DNA of 64,000 nucleotides from an uncultured Paracoccaceae bacterium (lineage in GTDB: Bacteria > Pseudomonadota > Alphaproteobacteria > Rhodobacterales > Rhodobacteraceae): the NCBI GenBank assembly GCA_951812305.1, contig CATOSB010000009.1, forward strand, positions 1 to 64,000. The letters run 5' to 3'. Made by a program: the position numbers and the translations under genes. Each line of letters begins with the position of its first letter. The first letter of the stretch is position 1. Of the stretch, positions 18,153 through 27,189 are shown piece after piece. The notes under the pieces are model-generated. The model had not been told where the DNA came from. It did not search any database and saw nothing but the letters and a program-made list of their open reading frames with translations.

Positions 18153-18763
18153 GTGTCGCCGCAAAACGGAAGCCCACCGAAGAGACTCGCGACATCTTCG
18201 ACCGAGAGCTCGAGGGCCTGCCGCAAGAGTTGCGCTGGCGCGAATGGATGGGACGGGTCGAGGCGGTGCTCTTCGCCAGCGCATCACCGGTGGGCCGCGA
18301 GGACCTCGCGCGCGTCGTGGGGCAGGGGGCGTCGGTCGAGATGCTGATCGAGGACATCCAGGCCGAGCATGTGGGACGGCCTTACGAGCTGGCGCAGGTT
18401 TCCGGTGGGTGGATGTTCCGGACCAAGCCTCAGTTTGCGGACGCGATCAAGGCGGCGGCCGATCTTGGCGACCAGTCCCTCGCCTTCACCGAGATGGAGA
18501 TGGGTGTGCTTTGCGCCATCGCCTATCACCAGCCGATCGACAGGGCTGGGTTGAAAGACATCTTTGGCAAAGATGTGAGCCGCGATCTGCTGGCGCGGCT
18601 GCGCTACAAAGATCTGATTGCGAGTGGGCCGAGGGCGCCGCGACCGGGCGCGCCGCACACCTTCGTGACGACGGAGACGTTTCTGGCAACGTTTGATTTG
18701 AAAAGTCTGCGCGACTTGCCAGAGCTGGATTTTCACCAAAAAGAGGAACCCGGGCGTGTCTGA
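18149..18763 (+). CDS. scpB: ScpB-like segregation and condensation protein
   Basis: 204 residues with two winged-helix units as in ScpB: WMGRVEAVLFASASPVGRED followed by LARVVGQGASVEMLIEDIQ, then a second unit with LAFTEMEMGVLCAIAYHQPI, KDIFGKDVSRDLLARLRYKD and PGAPHTFVTT. Chromosomal ScpB bridges the SMC kleisin. A plasmid copy beside DUF1403 and without scpA or smc suggests a role in plasmid segregation or a stand-alone regulator. The next ORF starts inside its 3' end. Confidence 0.82.
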   Translation: MSVAAKRKPTEETRDIFDRELEGLPQELRWREWMGRVEAVLFASASPVGREDLARVVGQGASVEMLIEDIQAEHVGRPYELAQVSGGWMFRTKPQFADAIKAAADLGDQSLAFTEMEMGVLCAIAYHQPIDRAGLKDIFGKDVSRDLLARLRYKDLIASGPRAPRPGAPHTFVTTETFLATFDLKSLRDLPELDFHQKEEPGRV

Positions 18764-18885
18764 CAAGCTCAAATCGCCGGTTCATGCCGTCGGAAAAGCC
18801 GATGAAATCGATCTCGCACTTGGCCTCGATATGCGGACGTCTGCACAGATCGCGTCCATCATCATTTTTTCGGGCAACATTGATT
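18756..18885 (+). pseudogene. Third gene of the DUF1403-scpB operon, cut by IS66
   Basis: A GTG at 18756, inside the scpB 3' end, opens a frame for 43 residues (SDKLKSPVHAVGKADEIDLA, LGLDMRTSAQIAS, IIIFSGNID). It runs exactly to the left terminal repeat of the IS66 element and continues only into IS sequence. The remainder is not found on the other side of the tandem. Function unknown. Confidence 0.55.
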
Positions 18886-20486
18886 GTAACTCCCAAGCAC
18901 CCCCCACGTTTGAGTGTTATTGTCAGTTTTATGGTGAGTCGAATTTGCCATTTTGCGCGTGTTTTTTTTCTTTCTTGTCTGAATTCTGTGGCGCCGGGTT
19001 GATTTCTCTGAATCAGTGGTGGGATGGATCAGGTTGCCGCCCTTGAACAACTTCTCGCCACGGCTCTGCGTCGGATCGCTGAGCTTGAAGCTGCGTTGGC
19101 GAGCATGGCGGAAGAGATCACGGACCTGCGCCGACAGTTGGCCAAGAACAGCAGCAATAGCAGCAAGCCCCCTTCAAGTGATAGCCTGAAGAAGCCAGCC
19201 CCGCGCAGCCTGCGTGGCAAATCCGGAAAGAAAAGTGGCGGCCAAGTTGGCCACCGGGGCGACACCCTGCGCCAGACGTCAACACCCGACTTTGTCGAAC
19301 GGCATGAGGCGACGCATTGCAGCGCCTGTCAGAGCGCCCTGACGGCGGAGATGGTGAAAGGGATCGAGAAGCGTCAGGTGTTCGACTTGCCTGCGCCACG
19401 CCTGGAGGTCACCGAGCATCAGGCGGCGGTTTATTGTTGCGACCATTGTCGAGCCACGACGACGGCTGGCTTTCCCGATGGCGTGGCCGCGCATGTGCAA
19501 TATGGCACGCGCATGCGGGCAGTGGCGGTCTATTGCAATGTTCAGCAGCTGATACCCGAGGATCGGGTCTGCCAGCTTATGCGCGACCTGTTTGGGGCCA
19601 CCAGCTTGTGCGCGGCCAGCGTGACCAACTGGACGCGCGGCGCGGCAAATAAGATGGGTGTCGTGGTTGAACACATTCTCGCCCGGCTTGCCGAAGGCGG
19701 CGTTCGGCATCTGGACGAGACCGGACTTCGTGTTGCCGGCAAGCTGCACTGGCTGCACACGATCTGCGATACCGCCTTCACCCATTACCGCATCAGCGCC
19801 AAACGCGGTGCTGTTCCAACCTTCCTGACCGGCGGGACGATCATTCATGATCACTGGAAACCCTACTACGCCCATATGAGCGGAGTGGACGCCCACGCCC
19901 TCTGCGGGGCGCATCACTTGCGCGAACTCAAGGCCATCGAAGAGATCGAAAAAGAGCCTTGGGCGACGGAGATGAGCGCAGTGCTTCATAGCGCCAATCA
20001 GCTCAGATGCGCGGCTCAGGATCAAGGCGAGACCGAACTCCCGGAACTGGTTCGCCAGGGTATAGTCACCAGATACATGGCGATCCTCGCCAAGGGGCTC
20101 GCCTTCCACGAACGCCGGCCCCCGCTGGCCAAAAGCCCCGGCACCCGCGGCCGAAAAGCCAGGCGGCCAGGCCACAACCTGCTCCTCCGCCTGCGTGACT
20201 ACCGCGATGACGTTTTGCGATTCATCGCCGACTTCGCGGTCCCATTCACAAACAATCAGGCCGAACAGGACCTGCGCATGATGAAGCTGCGCATGAAAAT
20301 CTCGGGCACCTTCCGCACCCTCGAGGGCGCGCGGGTCTTCGCCGACATCAGGTCCGTCATCTCGACGGCCAGAAAACACCGGTTCAACATCCTGGAAATC
20401 CTGACCCTGTCACCACCTCAGATCATCGCACGGCTCTGACGGAACAAAACCCCGCAACCCTATCGGACAGGGTGCTTGGGAGTTAC
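18886..20486 (+). mobile_element. IS66-family element, copy 2 (complete, first of tandem pair)
   Basis: 1601 bp with both terminal repeats GTAACTCCCAAGCACCC. It is nearly identical to copy 1; one extra T lies in the poly-T run before the gene. The left flanking octamer CATTGATT has no match at the right end of the tandem (GGTGATCA). Confidence 0.9.
19024..20439 (+). CDS. IS66-family transposase (copy 2)
   Basis: 471 residues, identical in protein sequence to copy 1 as far as I can compare, including the three DDE motifs. It carries the silent C-to-A difference (GGTATAGTCACC) that it shares with copy 3. Confidence 0.93.
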   Translation: MDQVAALEQLLATALRRIAELEAALASMAEEITDLRRQLAKNSSNSSKPPSSDSLKKPAPRSLRGKSGKKSGGQVGHRGDTLRQTSTPDFVERHEATHCSACQSALTAEMVKGIEKRQVFDLPAPRLEVTEHQAAVYCCDHCRATTTAGFPDGVAAHVQYGTRMRAVAVYCNVQQLIPEDRVCQLMRDLFGATSLCAASVTNWTRGAANKMGVVVEHILARLAEGGVRHLDETGLRVAGKLHWLHTICDTAFTHYRISAKRGAVPTFLTGGTIIHDHWKPYYAHMSGVDAHALCGAHHLRELKAIEEIEKEPWATEMSAVLHSANQLRCAAQDQGETELPELVRQGIVTRYMAILAKGLAFHERRPPLAKSPGTRGRKARRPGHNLLLRLRDYRDDVLRFIADFAVPFTNNQAEQDLRMMKLRMKISGTFRTLEGARVFADIRSVISTARKHRFNILEILTLSPPQIIARL

Positions 20487-22003
20487 CTTTCTTGTCTGAA
20501 TTCTGTGGCGCCGGGTTGATTTCTCTGAATCAGTGGTGGGATGGATCAGGTTGCCGCCCTTGAACAACTTCTCGCCACGGCTCTGCGTCGGATCGCTGAG
20601 CTTGAAGCTGCGTTGGCGAGCATGGCGGAAGAGATCACGGACCTGCGCCGACAGTTGGCCAAGAACAGCAGCAATAGCAGCAAGCCCCCTTCAAGTGATG
20701 GCCTGAAGAAGCCAGCCCCGCGCAGCCTGCGTGGCAAATCCGGAAAGAAAAGTGGCGGCCAAGTTGGCCACCGGGGCGACACCCTGCGCCAGACGTCAAC
20801 ACCCGACTTTGTCGAACGGCATGAGGCGACGCATTGCAGCGCCTGTCAGAGCGCCCTGACGGCGGAGATGGTGAAAGGGATCGAGAAGCGTCAGGTGTTC
20901 GACTTGCCTGCGCCACGCCTGGAGGTCACCGAGCATCAGGCGGCGGTTTATTGTTGCGACCATTGTCGAGCCACGACGACGGCTGGCTTTCCCGATGGCG
21001 TGGCCGCGCATGTGCAATATGGCACGCGCATGCGGGCAGTGGCGGTCTATTGCAATGTTCAGCAGCTGATACCCGAGGATCGGGTCTGCCAGCTTATGCG
21101 CGACCTGTTTGGGGCCACCAGCTTGTGCGCGGCCAGCGTGACCAACTGGACGCGCGGCGCGGCAAATAAGATGGGTGTCGTGGTTGAACACATTCTCGCC
21201 CGGCTTGCCGAAGGCGGCGTTCGGCATCTGGACGAGACCGGACTTCGTGTTGCCGGCAAGCTGCACTGGCTGCACACGATCTGCGATACCGCCTTCACCC
21301 ATTACCGCATCAGCGCCAAACGCGGTGCTGTTCCAACCTTCCTGACCGGCGGGACGATCATTCATGATCACTGGAAACCCTACTACGCCCATATGAGCGG
21401 AGTGGACGCCCACGCCCTCTGCGGGGCGCATCACTTGCGCGAACTCAAGGCCATCGAAGAGATCGAAAAAGAGCCTTGGGCGACGGAGATGAGCGCAGTG
21501 CTTCATAGCGCCAATCAGCTCAGATGCGCGGCTCAGGATCAAGGCGAGACCGAACTCCCGGAACTGGTTCGCCAGGGTATAGTCACCAGATACATGGCGA
21601 TCCTCGCCAAGGGGCTCGCCTTCCACGAACGCCGGCCCCCGCTGGCCAAAAGCCCCGGCACCCGCGGCCGAAAAGCCAGGCGGCCAGGCCACAACCTGCT
21701 CCTCCGCCTGCGTGACTACCGCGATGACGTTTTGCGATTCATCGCCGACTTCGCGGTCCCATTCACAAACAATCAGGCCGAACAGGACCTGCGCATGATG
21801 AAGCTGCGCATGAAAATCTCGGGCACCTTCCGCACCCTCGAGGGCGCGCGGGTCTTCGCCGACATCAGGTCCGTCATCTCGACGGCCAGAAAACACCGGT
21901 TCAACATCCTGGAAATCCTGACCCTGTCACCACCTCAGATCATCGCACGGCTCTGACGGAACAAAACCCCGCAACCCTATCGGACAGGGTGCTTGGGAGT
22001 TAC
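20487..22003 (+). mobile_element. IS66-family element, copy 3 (left end missing)
   Basis: It starts abruptly with CTTTCTTGTCTG, which is base 84 of the complete element, directly after the right end of copy 2. The left terminal repeat and first 83 bp are missing. The right terminal repeat is intact and joins a Tn3-family tnpA remnant. Confidence 0.9.
20541..21956 (+). CDS. IS66-family transposase (copy 3)
   Basis: 471 residues. One substitution (Ser to Gly in SSDGLKKPAP) distinguishes it from copies 1 and 2. All DDE motifs are present, so it could act in trans, but the element itself lacks a left end. Confidence 0.92.
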   Translation: MDQVAALEQLLATALRRIAELEAALASMAEEITDLRRQLAKNSSNSSKPPSSDGLKKPAPRSLRGKSGKKSGGQVGHRGDTLRQTSTPDFVERHEATHCSACQSALTAEMVKGIEKRQVFDLPAPRLEVTEHQAAVYCCDHCRATTTAGFPDGVAAHVQYGTRMRAVAVYCNVQQLIPEDRVCQLMRDLFGATSLCAASVTNWTRGAANKMGVVVEHILARLAEGGVRHLDETGLRVAGKLHWLHTICDTAFTHYRISAKRGAVPTFLTGGTIIHDHWKPYYAHMSGVDAHALCGAHHLRELKAIEEIEKEPWATEMSAVLHSANQLRCAAQDQGETELPELVRQGIVTRYMAILAKGLAFHERRPPLAKSPGTRGRKARRPGHNLLLRLRDYRDDVLRFIADFAVPFTNNQAEQDLRMMKLRMKISGTFRTLEGARVFADIRSVISTARKHRFNILEILTLSPPQIIARL

Positions 22004-22004
22004 G

Positions 22005-22553
22005 GTGATCATTGAGAACTGGGAGGATTTGCTGCGCTTGGCCGGATCGCTGAAGCTTGGATACATCCATGCCGGTGCAGTCATGCGCACGCTGCAGGTG
22101 CGTGAGCGCGCTACCGCACTCGCCAAGGCTCTTGGAGAACTGGGTAAGATCATAAAATCCCTGCACGTCCTCAGCTTCATTAACGATGAGAAAAAGCGGC
22201 GGCGCATCTTGATCCAACTCAACCGGCAAGAACTTCGCCATGGTCTCGCACGTCGCGTTTGTCACGGTGAACGTGGCGAAATCCGCAAACCTTATCGGCA
22301 AGGCCAAGAGGAACAACTCGGAGCGCTCGGATTCACCCTCAACGCCATCGCTTATTGGAATGCAACCTACATGCAGACTGTGCTCGACCAACTCGAAGCA
22401 GAAGATCAGGCAAGTGACCCCGCCGACGTTGCTCGAATATCGCCGCTCACACACAAACATATCAATTTCCTCGGCAGACACGCATTCACCCTGCCGGAAA
22501 ACATCGCCGCCGGGGAACTGCGTCCTCTCCGACAAGCTAATTCCGAATGGTAA
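22005..22553 (+). pseudogene. tnpA: Tn3-family transposase TnpA, C-terminal fragment
   Basis: The frame enters from the IS66 border and reads IIENWEDLLRLAGSLKLGYI, RTLQVRERATALAKALGELG, ILIQLNRQELRHGLARRVCH, GALGFTLNAIAYWNATYMQT and LSPLTHKHINFLGRHAFTLP. This is the conserved C-terminal 180 residues of Tn3-family TnpA, including the catalytic Glu region (GERGE). The upstream 800 or so residues are lost at the IS66 junction. The segment just after the stop (22558-22580, ending ATGACCCCCC) is a possible transposon terminal repeat, since Tn3 ends begin with a G run. Confidence 0.85.
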
Positions 22554-22607
22554 TTTTGCAAAGCCTTATGACCCCCCACCGTTCCATTCATGCGTACAGC
22601 CCGGGAC

Positions 22608-22742
22608 AGCGGTCTACGATCCCAGTGATCCGATGGGAAAGATGTTCTTCAACATCGTCGCCACCTTCGCGGAGTTCGAAGCAGATCTGCTCAAAATGCG
22701 CACCAGGGAAGGCATGGCCATCGCCAAGGCAAAGGGCAAAAT
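22608..22742 (+). pseudogene. Serine resolvase/invertase fragment interrupted by the prophage
   Basis: VYDPSDPMGKMFFNIVATFA followed by EFEADLLKMRTREGMAIAKA and KGK is the central part of a resolvase-type serine recombinase (helix D/E region). The frame stops matching exactly at 22743, where the phage end begins. The catalytic Ser region and the C-terminal HTH are both missing. Confidence 0.75.
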
Positions 22743-22848
22743 TGTAGCGCGACAAAAGTCTTTCAGAATCCGCGACAAAAGTCTTCGAAATTGGGGCTGT
22801 TTTGGGCTGGAAATCGGTTGAATTTTCGGGGCTGTTTTGGGCTGGAAA
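22743..22848 (+). repeat. Prophage left terminus with transposase-binding-type repeats
   Basis: GACAAAAGTCTT at 22751-22762 and again at 22774-22785 (23-bp period). GGGCTGTTTTGGGCTGGAAA lies at 22794-22813 and 22829-22848. A related GGGATGAAGTGGGATGAGAA lies on the minus strand near the other end (62487-62506). Clustered repeats at both termini are the expected MuA-type binding sites. Confidence 0.8.
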
Positions 22849-22877
22849 AGGGCGCTCGAAGTGTTGAAGATCCAGCT

Positions 22878-25466
22878 TTACCCTCGCGTTGGGCGCGGGG
22901 TTGGTCTGGGTGATGTAACCGGGGCGGCACTCTGCCGTTCTTCCTCCCGCCTCTGGTCGGCGTCGGAGTTGTCGCGTTCTGCTTGCCGCTGCCGTTCTTC
23001 CTCCCGCCGTTGGTCGCTGTCGGAGGTGTCTCGCTCCGGGACTGCTGGTGACTCTTCCGGATTTTTGCTGTCATCGGGTGGAGGAGGTGGCTCCGGCGCA
23101 TCGCCGACCCCGGTCAGATCGAGGGTTCGTGACACGGTTCGGTCGGGCGTTTCGATACCGGCGCCTTGGTAATAGGCGTCGACCTCGTCGATGGCGGTGA
23201 GGCGGATGCGGTCTTCGCCGCGCGGCTCGGTTCCGATGATGCGCAGATGGGCGTATGGCTCGGTGGCGGAGTGCAGCCGCCAGAGAGTGTCTGCGGGGTC
23301 GGCCCCGTCGGCGTCGAGGGGTTGGGGGAGTGGCTTTGCGAGCTTGAGGCGGTCGACGGGGCCGGTTGCTGCATCACCCGGATGCCGGCCCACGGCGCTG
23401 TCATGTATGCTGCCATCGGAGCTGCGGATCAGGATGCGGTCGCCGTCGTCGATCTCCACGGCACGGTCGATGCTCAGGACAGTGCGTTGCGGGTTTGCGG
23501 TGGCGCGCCCGGCGATACCGCCGTCAAGCAGGCCGTGACTGAGGGCGACGACGTCGCCGCGGGCGATGGCGAGACCTTCGAGTCCCATGTCCCATGAGAT
23601 GCGGCGGCGGTGATAGATCTGGCGGGCGGCCTGCAGCGCGCATTCTTCTTCGGCGCGGGCGGTATCGGTGATACCGGGGAATGTCACGGTTGTGGTTGAT
23701 GCGGGGGGTCCGGTGAGGCCGGGCATGAGACGGCGCACGGTCTGCCATGTCCAGTCGCGATCCTTGTCGATATAGCGGAGCGCGATTTCCTCCGCCGCGG
23801 CGCCGCTGGCCCAGGCGATACGCAGGCTGCCGGGGATGATATTTCCCGGCGTGATCAGGGAGGAGACGGGGGTGTCGGGATCGTCGTATATGACGCCGAG
23901 CCTGCCGCTGGCCCATGTCGGGGTGGCGCGGCCACAGCGGGCGACCATGGTCAGCAGGTCGCGGGCGACCATGGCGCTGGAGATGACGGCATCGCAGCGG
24001 AGCCCGTGGCGGGTGCAGAAGGCGGCCCATGCACGGATGGCATCAAGGTTGATGCGGGCGTCGGGAAGCCCTGCACCTGCGATCAGGCGGCCATCCACGC
24101 GGAGGCCCTTTGCGAGCCAGAGGAATATCCATGCCGGGTTGGAGTTGGGCTTCGTCTGCCAGCCGCCCTGGCCGTCGGGGACGGGCACGGGCTGGCGCGC
24201 CATGCAGGAGAGCCGGGGGGTGGAGCCTGAGAATTGGCCCGAGGCACGGATGCGCAGCCAGAGTCTTGTCTGTCCTCGGTAGTCGCCGGTGTCGGGACGG
24301 ATCGAGCGGAGCGCGGTCCACTGCAGTATGTCGACGTCGCGGTTTCCGTCGGCGGGTGCGGCGGTGCGGCGAATGCGGACATCCCATGTACCGGGGGACG
24401 GCAGGCGGATCACGGTCGAGCGCCGGACCTCGCTGGCGCGCTCGTCGCCGGCCAGGCTAAGCGTACCGGGTCCGAGGCGGGTCCATGGGTCGCTGGTGTC
24501 GGCCGGGCGCGCCTCAAGATCGAGGGTCACGGTGCGGCCCGATCCCTCGCCCTTGTCGTTATAGGCGGTTTGGCGGGCGGCGAGATCGATGGCGACATGG
24601 GTGCTCTTCTCCGCTGTCCGCCGGGTCTGCCAGTCGGTGTTGTCGAGCGCGGGTCCGGCTTCGGTGTGGATATCGGCGCGTTCGGGTCCTGCGCGGCCGC
24701 GCAGGATGTGGCGCGACACGTTCTCGAAACTGTCCAGCGGGGTATTTTCGATGCGGGTATCGGAGATCTCCGGGGCCCCTACACCGAGGCCGAAGACCTG
24801 GACGAGGTCCTGGTTATTGTCGTTGTCGAAGCGCGCCCAGGGCGCGGCGGCGAGATCGGGGAAGATGCGGTGCGCACCGAGGATGAGCGGGACGGGCGCA
24901 TAGGGCCGTGCCCGGTTGGCGCCACCGGTGAGCGAATAGACGGGCTCCGGCCCGGCGGCGGCACCGGCGGGATCGGGGGGCGGAATGAGGGCGTTGAGGA
25001 CGAGGCCGCCGGCGACCATTATGCCGGCGGAGACGAGCGAGGCCTGAAAGGAGGTTAGGCCCGCAAGGAAAGACGCGCCGGGCAGCCAGGCCCCGAGGGC
25101 GAGGAGCGCGATGGTGCCGATGATCTGGAGCGGATTGCTGTCGCCCCCGCCGGCGAGCGCGGGGCGCAGCGCCACATGCTGGCCGGCGCGGAGCCGGGTG
25201 CGGGCGCGGGCGGACGGTGGCACGGCGCGGCCATCGACGCTGACAAGGATGAGACCGGGACCGAGGCCGGGGAGCGCGGCGGCGGCGAGTGTATCGAGGG
25301 GGGTGCCGGGCGGCAGCATGATGGTGGTCCGCCCCTCTGCCGTCAGGGGGTGCGGCCAGATCTCGACGCTGCAGGGGGCATGCAGGGGCTCTGCAAGGGC
25401 TGTGCGGCGGCGGTGGAGGGCCGCATCCGGGGTTCCGGTCGCCGCCTGGGGGAGGATCACAGCCAT
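22878..25466 (-). CDS. Phage tail tip / host-specificity protein (J-like)
   Basis: 862 residues, last gene of the leftward structural operon. The N-terminal region includes a hydrophobic stretch (LQIIGTIALLALGAWLPGAS and FQASLVSAGIMVAGGLVLNA), as in gpJ/GTA-type tip proteins, followed by fibronectin-like and tail-hub regions. The last 60 residues are low complexity: two RREEERQ repeats, then a Pro/Arg/Thr tail (TSPRPTPRPTRG), with a Pro-Glu run PEPPPPPDDSKNPEESP before it. This end probably contacts the host. The gene overlaps the NlpC-like gene by 10 bp, usual for tip complexes. Confidence 0.75.
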   Translation of the reverse strand: MAVILPQAATGTPDAALHRRRTALAEPLHAPCSVEIWPHPLTAEGRTTIMLPPGTPLDTLAAAALPGLGPGLILVSVDGRAVPPSARARTRLRAGQHVALRPALAGGGDSNPLQIIGTIALLALGAWLPGASFLAGLTSFQASLVSAGIMVAGGLVLNALIPPPDPAGAAAGPEPVYSLTGGANRARPYAPVPLILGAHRIFPDLAAAPWARFDNDNNQDLVQVFGLGVGAPEISDTRIENTPLDSFENVSRHILRGRAGPERADIHTEAGPALDNTDWQTRRTAEKSTHVAIDLAARQTAYNDKGEGSGRTVTLDLEARPADTSDPWTRLGPGTLSLAGDERASEVRRSTVIRLPSPGTWDVRIRRTAAPADGNRDVDILQWTALRSIRPDTGDYRGQTRLWLRIRASGQFSGSTPRLSCMARQPVPVPDGQGGWQTKPNSNPAWIFLWLAKGLRVDGRLIAGAGLPDARINLDAIRAWAAFCTRHGLRCDAVISSAMVARDLLTMVARCGRATPTWASGRLGVIYDDPDTPVSSLITPGNIIPGSLRIAWASGAAAEEIALRYIDKDRDWTWQTVRRLMPGLTGPPASTTTVTFPGITDTARAEEECALQAARQIYHRRRISWDMGLEGLAIARGDVVALSHGLLDGGIAGRATANPQRTVLSIDRAVEIDDGDRILIRSSDGSIHDSAVGRHPGDAATGPVDRLKLAKPLPQPLDADGADPADTLWRLHSATEPYAHLRIIGTEPRGEDRIRLTAIDEVDAYYQGAGIETPDRTVSRTLDLTGVGDAPEPPPPPDDSKNPEESPAVPERDTSDSDQRREEERQRQAERDNSDADQRREEERQSAAPVTSPRPTPRPTRG

Positions 25467-25870
25467 CGGTAGAGCCCGGCCAGGATCAGGCCCCGGTCTT
25501 CGAGCCGCGCCAGCGGATGCAGGCAGGTGCCGAGCCTGGCCATGTGATGCAGGACATGCGGGGTGCCGGGGGCGCCGGTCCAGAGCCCGATATGGTGGCC
25601 AAGGGCGCGGGTGCGGGCGGCGGCGCGCATCAGCACCGCATCGCCCTCTTGTGGCGCCTCACCGGTGTCGAGCGGTCGGGCAAAGTCGCCACCGAGCGCC
25701 GCGATGGCCCCGTCCCGCGCGCGCAGGCTGCCGGGGCTGGGTGGCAGGTCAAGGGCATGCCCGAACACGGCGTGGCGCACCCGAGCGACCAGATCGGCGC
25801 AATCCTCCGCCGGCGCGCCGACCCAGGCGTCGGCCCAGTCGGGAGTGTGGGGGCGATCCTTACGCGTCAT
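25457..25870 (-). CDS. NlpC/P60-like tail assembly peptidase
   Basis: 137 residues from ATG 25870. WVGAPAEDCADLVARVRHAV provides the Cys of the NlpC/P60 fold, GHHIGLWTGAPG the catalytic His, and HVLHHM a downstream His. Location between small tail genes and the J-like tip matches lambda K and GTA gp14, which process peptidoglycan or assemble the tail tip. Confidence 0.7.
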   Translation of the reverse strand: MTRKDRPHTPDWADAWVGAPAEDCADLVARVRHAVFGHALDLPPSPGSLRARDGAIAALGGDFARPLDTGEAPQEGDAVLMRAAARTRALGHHIGLWTGAPGTPHVLHHMARLGTCLHPLARLEDRGLILAGLYRWL

Positions 25871-26306
25871 CCGCCTCGAAGGCCTCGGCGACGCTCGTGA
25901 TCCGGGTGCCGATCTCGATAAGCGCGGCGGCCTGCCCGCCGGTCTTGACCTTGTAGGGCAATTTGATGGTGCCGTCGGCGACGCCTGCCACAAGCGGGTC
26001 GAGCGCGTCGGCCAGCGGAGTGGCGGCGGTTTTCATGGCGGCGATATTGGCCGCAACCTTAAGCGCGGCGGTGAGCTTGCCGATTTCCACCAGCAGGAAG
26101 GTCACGCCGTCGCCATAGGTGCCGATCAGGGTCTCCGTATCGCCGACCGTGCTGTGTATTGTGCGCCGGGTCGCTGCCCTGATATCTGCGGCGTTTGCCT
26201 CCACGGTGACATCCTCCTTGCTGAGACCCTCTTCCGTGAGCCACTGGTCCACGTCCCCGAGCGCCATGGCGGCGATTGTTTCCGGGCCTTTTTTGATAAG
26301 TGCCAT
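25860..26306 (-). CDS. Small tail-region protein of unknown function
   Basis: 148 residues starting MALIKKGPETIAAMALGDVD, helical and Ala-rich, with no motif recognised. Good Shine-Dalgarno-like GGAGGACAA precedes the ATG. Its place between the putative fibre gene and the NlpC gene suggests a tail or baseplate component. Confidence 0.55.
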   Translation of the reverse strand: MALIKKGPETIAAMALGDVDQWLTEEGLSKEDVTVEANAADIRAATRRTIHSTVGDTETLIGTYGDGVTFLLVEIGKLTAALKVAANIAAMKTAATPLADALDPLVAGVADGTIKLPYKVKTGGQAAALIEIGTRITSVAEAFEADDA

Positions 26307-26328
26307 TGTCTTGTCCTCCTGTTGTGGA

Positions 26329-27189
26329 TCAGTACGCGACCCCGGCGGGCAGCCGGTCATCGCCGTGGGTGTAGCGCCCGAGCGACTGGGCGTAGATGAA
26401 CGCGCCGCCATGATCGCCGGTGCCGATATAGGGCAGCGCCAGCGCCACGGTCATGCTGCCTGTGCCCTCGAAGAGCGGCTGGTGGCATCCGCCCCAGCCG
26501 GGCCGGGTGTTGTGCAGATATGTCCAGCCATCGCCCTCGAGATCGCCCCCCGCCGTGAGGGTGGCCGACATGTTGTCGGAGGGATAGAAGGTGGTGGCCC
26601 CGTCATGCGTGACGACGTTGACAAAACAGGCGGCCTGGGTTTTGAACTCGCCCTTCCTCCAGCCGGTAAAGCGCGGGCAGCCCTGGCGCAGCACATAAAA
26701 TCGCGCCGGCTTGCCGTCGCTCTGATCCGCTGTGATGTTGACATCCAACAGCAGGACGCGGAAATCCGATCCGTGCCAGGGAGTATCGCCGTCCGGCCCG
26801 TTGGTCGCCTTGTCGAGATCGCCGCCGAAGGCGATGCCTTTGTCGGAAAGCTTCTCCAGCGTGACCACATCGATTTTGCCCGTGGCCTTCGTTCCGTTGT
26901 AGAGATGGGTGGACCAGGCGGACCCGTTATGAGCCTCGAATATGTCGAATTCTGTGTTTACGCTTCCGCCGCAAAGGGTTGCGAATTTCCTGGTGTCGGC
27001 CAGCAGGTTGGGGGCGAGCGGGAACGATGCCTTTGCGCCGGCGACGAACGTATCGGCCCTACTCGCCGCGCTGATCGCGCGGCGGGCCGCGGCGGTCGCG
27101 GAGGCGCCCTGAGAGCGAATTTCACTGCTGACGGGTGCGGCATCGTTGATCGAGACGCTGCCCTGGCTCGTGGAGATGATGGTGCTCAT
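26329..27189 (-). CDS. Putative tail fibre or receptor-binding protein
   Basis: 286 residues from MSTIISTSQG. The first 60 residues are an Ala-rich helix with a QGSVSINDAA opening seen in tail-attachment regions. The rest is Gly/Asp/aromatic-rich beta structure (GTKATGKIDVVTLEKLSDKG, GWTYLHNTRPGWGGCHQ), consistent with a receptor-binding domain. Not assigned to a family; position argues for the tail tip. Confidence 0.5.
   Translation of the reverse strand: MSTIISTSQGSVSINDAAPVSSEIRSQGASATAAARRAISAASRADTFVAGAKASFPLAPNLLADTRKFATLCGGSVNTEFDIFEAHNGSAWSTHLYNGTKATGKIDVVTLEKLSDKGIAFGGDLDKATNGPDGDTPWHGSDFRVLLLDVNITADQSDGKPARFYVLRQGCPRFTGWRKGEFKTQAACFVNVVTHDGATTFYPSDNMSATLTAGGDLEGDGWTYLHNTRPGWGGCHQPLFEGTGSMTVALALPYIGTGDHGGAFIYAQSLGRYTHGDDRLPAGVAY

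Noticed and set aside
22005..22742. A functional Tn3-family transposon
   Set aside because: Only the tnpA C-terminus and a central piece of a resolvase remain; both are cut by other elements.
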